5,877 bases of DNA from an uncultured Mycoplasma sp. (lineage in GTDB: Bacteria; Bacillota_I; Bacilli_A; RF39; UBA660), in the NCBI GenBank assembly GCA_947565485.1, contig CANOGG010000090.1, positions 1-5,877 on the forward strand, given 5' to 3'. How positions within the stretch are numbered: position 1 is the first letter of the stretch; the number at the start of each line of letters is the position of its first letter. Positions 5,452 through 5,877 of this stretch are shown piece by piece. The notes beneath the pieces are model-generated. The model saw only the letters and a program-made list of their open reading frames with translations, searched no databases and was not told where the DNA came from. Both the position numbers and the translations under genes were made by a program.

Positions 5452-5865
5452 ATGATTAGATTAGCAACTTATAATGATATAGATAGAATACTAGAAATTA
5501 AAAATGAAATAGTCAAGGAAATGCAGACCGAAAACAATCCTCAGTGGCATGCCACTTACCCCTCTAAAGACGATTTTTTAGAGGATATCAAAAGTAATAG
5601 TCTCTATGTTTATGATACTAACGAAGTTATTGGTTTTATCTGTATTAAAAAAGACTTAGATAATGAATATGAAAAATTAAAAGAAAGTTCTAACACTCCA
5701 AGCTTTATCATTCATCGCTTAGGTATCAAAAAAGAATATCGCCATCAAAACATCGCTTATTCTTTAATGAAATACGCTGAAGAATTAGCAACTAACAATA
5801 ATATTTATTTAATAAAAGCCGACACGGAAATAAAAAATAATAAATCAGTAAAAATAAATTTCTAA
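5452..5865 (+). CDS. GNAT-family N-acetyltransferase, C-terminus truncated or frameshifted
   Basis: The 137-residue frame matches GNAT (Gcn5-related) acetyltransferases, which transfer acetyl from acetyl-CoA to amines; the substrate cannot be predicted. It opens with IRLATYNDIDRILEI (strand 1, helix 1), then QWHATYPSKDDFLEDI (31-46), EVIGFICI (58-65), and the acetyl-CoA motif A region IIHRLGIKKEYRHQNIAYSLMKYAEELA (86-113). The usual (R/Q)xxGx(G/A) turn is RHQNIA (97-102), with Asn in place of the conserved Gly. Strand 5 (IYLIKADT, 118-125) is present, but the expected 'N..M..LF.K.GF' helix and last strands are missing: the frame ends KSVKINF. The alternative frame from 5844 to the window end reads ISKNKFLKIER, closer to the missing helix, so a one-base deletion in the A-rich stretch near 5850-5860 is likely. 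The ATG at 5452 with AGGA (5442-5445) is preferred over a start at 5428 inside mnmE. It is probably co-transcribed with mnmE. Confidence 0.72.
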   Translation: MIRLATYNDIDRILEIKNEIVKEMQTENNPQWHATYPSKDDFLEDIKSNSLYVYDTNEVIGFICIKKDLDNEYEKLKESSNTPSFIIHRLGIKKEYRHQNIAYSLMKYAEELATNNNIYLIKADTEIKNNKSVKINF

Positions 5866-5877
5866 AAATAGAGCGAA

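Overview
The window is AT-rich Gram-positive-type bacterial DNA, with strong Shine-Dalgarno sites, sigma-A-like promoters with 17-bp spacers, TAA/TAG stops and Trp read from TGG, so the standard bacterial code fits. The gene set (rubrerythrin, a YerB-like DUF3048 protein, MnmE) and a remnant of a 'GVRPIFL'-type protein tail suggest an anaerobic, probably gut-associated, uncultured member of the Bacilli/Mollicutes-like Firmicutes. That placement is inference. All recognisable genes lie on the + strand.

Region 1 (1-504) has no intact gene. It begins with the last codons of a gene cut by the window edge (3-62). Next comes an orphan, locally GC-rich C-terminal tail of a surface-type protein, frameshifted near its end (63-265). 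Two inverted repeats follow, then a stretch in which I recognise nothing, then a promoter (454-482).

Region 2 (505-1884) is a two-gene unit. It encodes a membrane-anchored DUF3048/YerB-like protein and an 80-residue single-pass membrane protein of unknown function, with a weak terminator overlapping the second stop. Region 3 (1904-2533) is a self-contained rubrerythrin gene with its own promoter and a clear intrinsic terminator.

Region 4 (2573-4038) is the most interesting part. A dolichol/phytol-kinase-like (VTE5-like) membrane protein is followed 13 nt later by a DUF92 (VTE6-like) membrane protein, under one promoter with a very short predicted leader. In plants, VTE5 and VTE6 carry out two successive phosphorylations of phytol. 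The tight pairing suggests a bacterial isoprenoid-alcohol salvage module (alcohol to monophosphate to diphosphate), which is inferred from families and gene order only.

Region 5 (4041-5877) has a promoter starting just after the DUF92 stop, then a complete mnmE (tRNA wobble-uridine modification GTPase) and, 8 nt after it, a GNAT-type acetyltransferase. The acetyltransferase frame stops early, before the end of the usual fold, and looks truncated or frameshifted close to the window edge.
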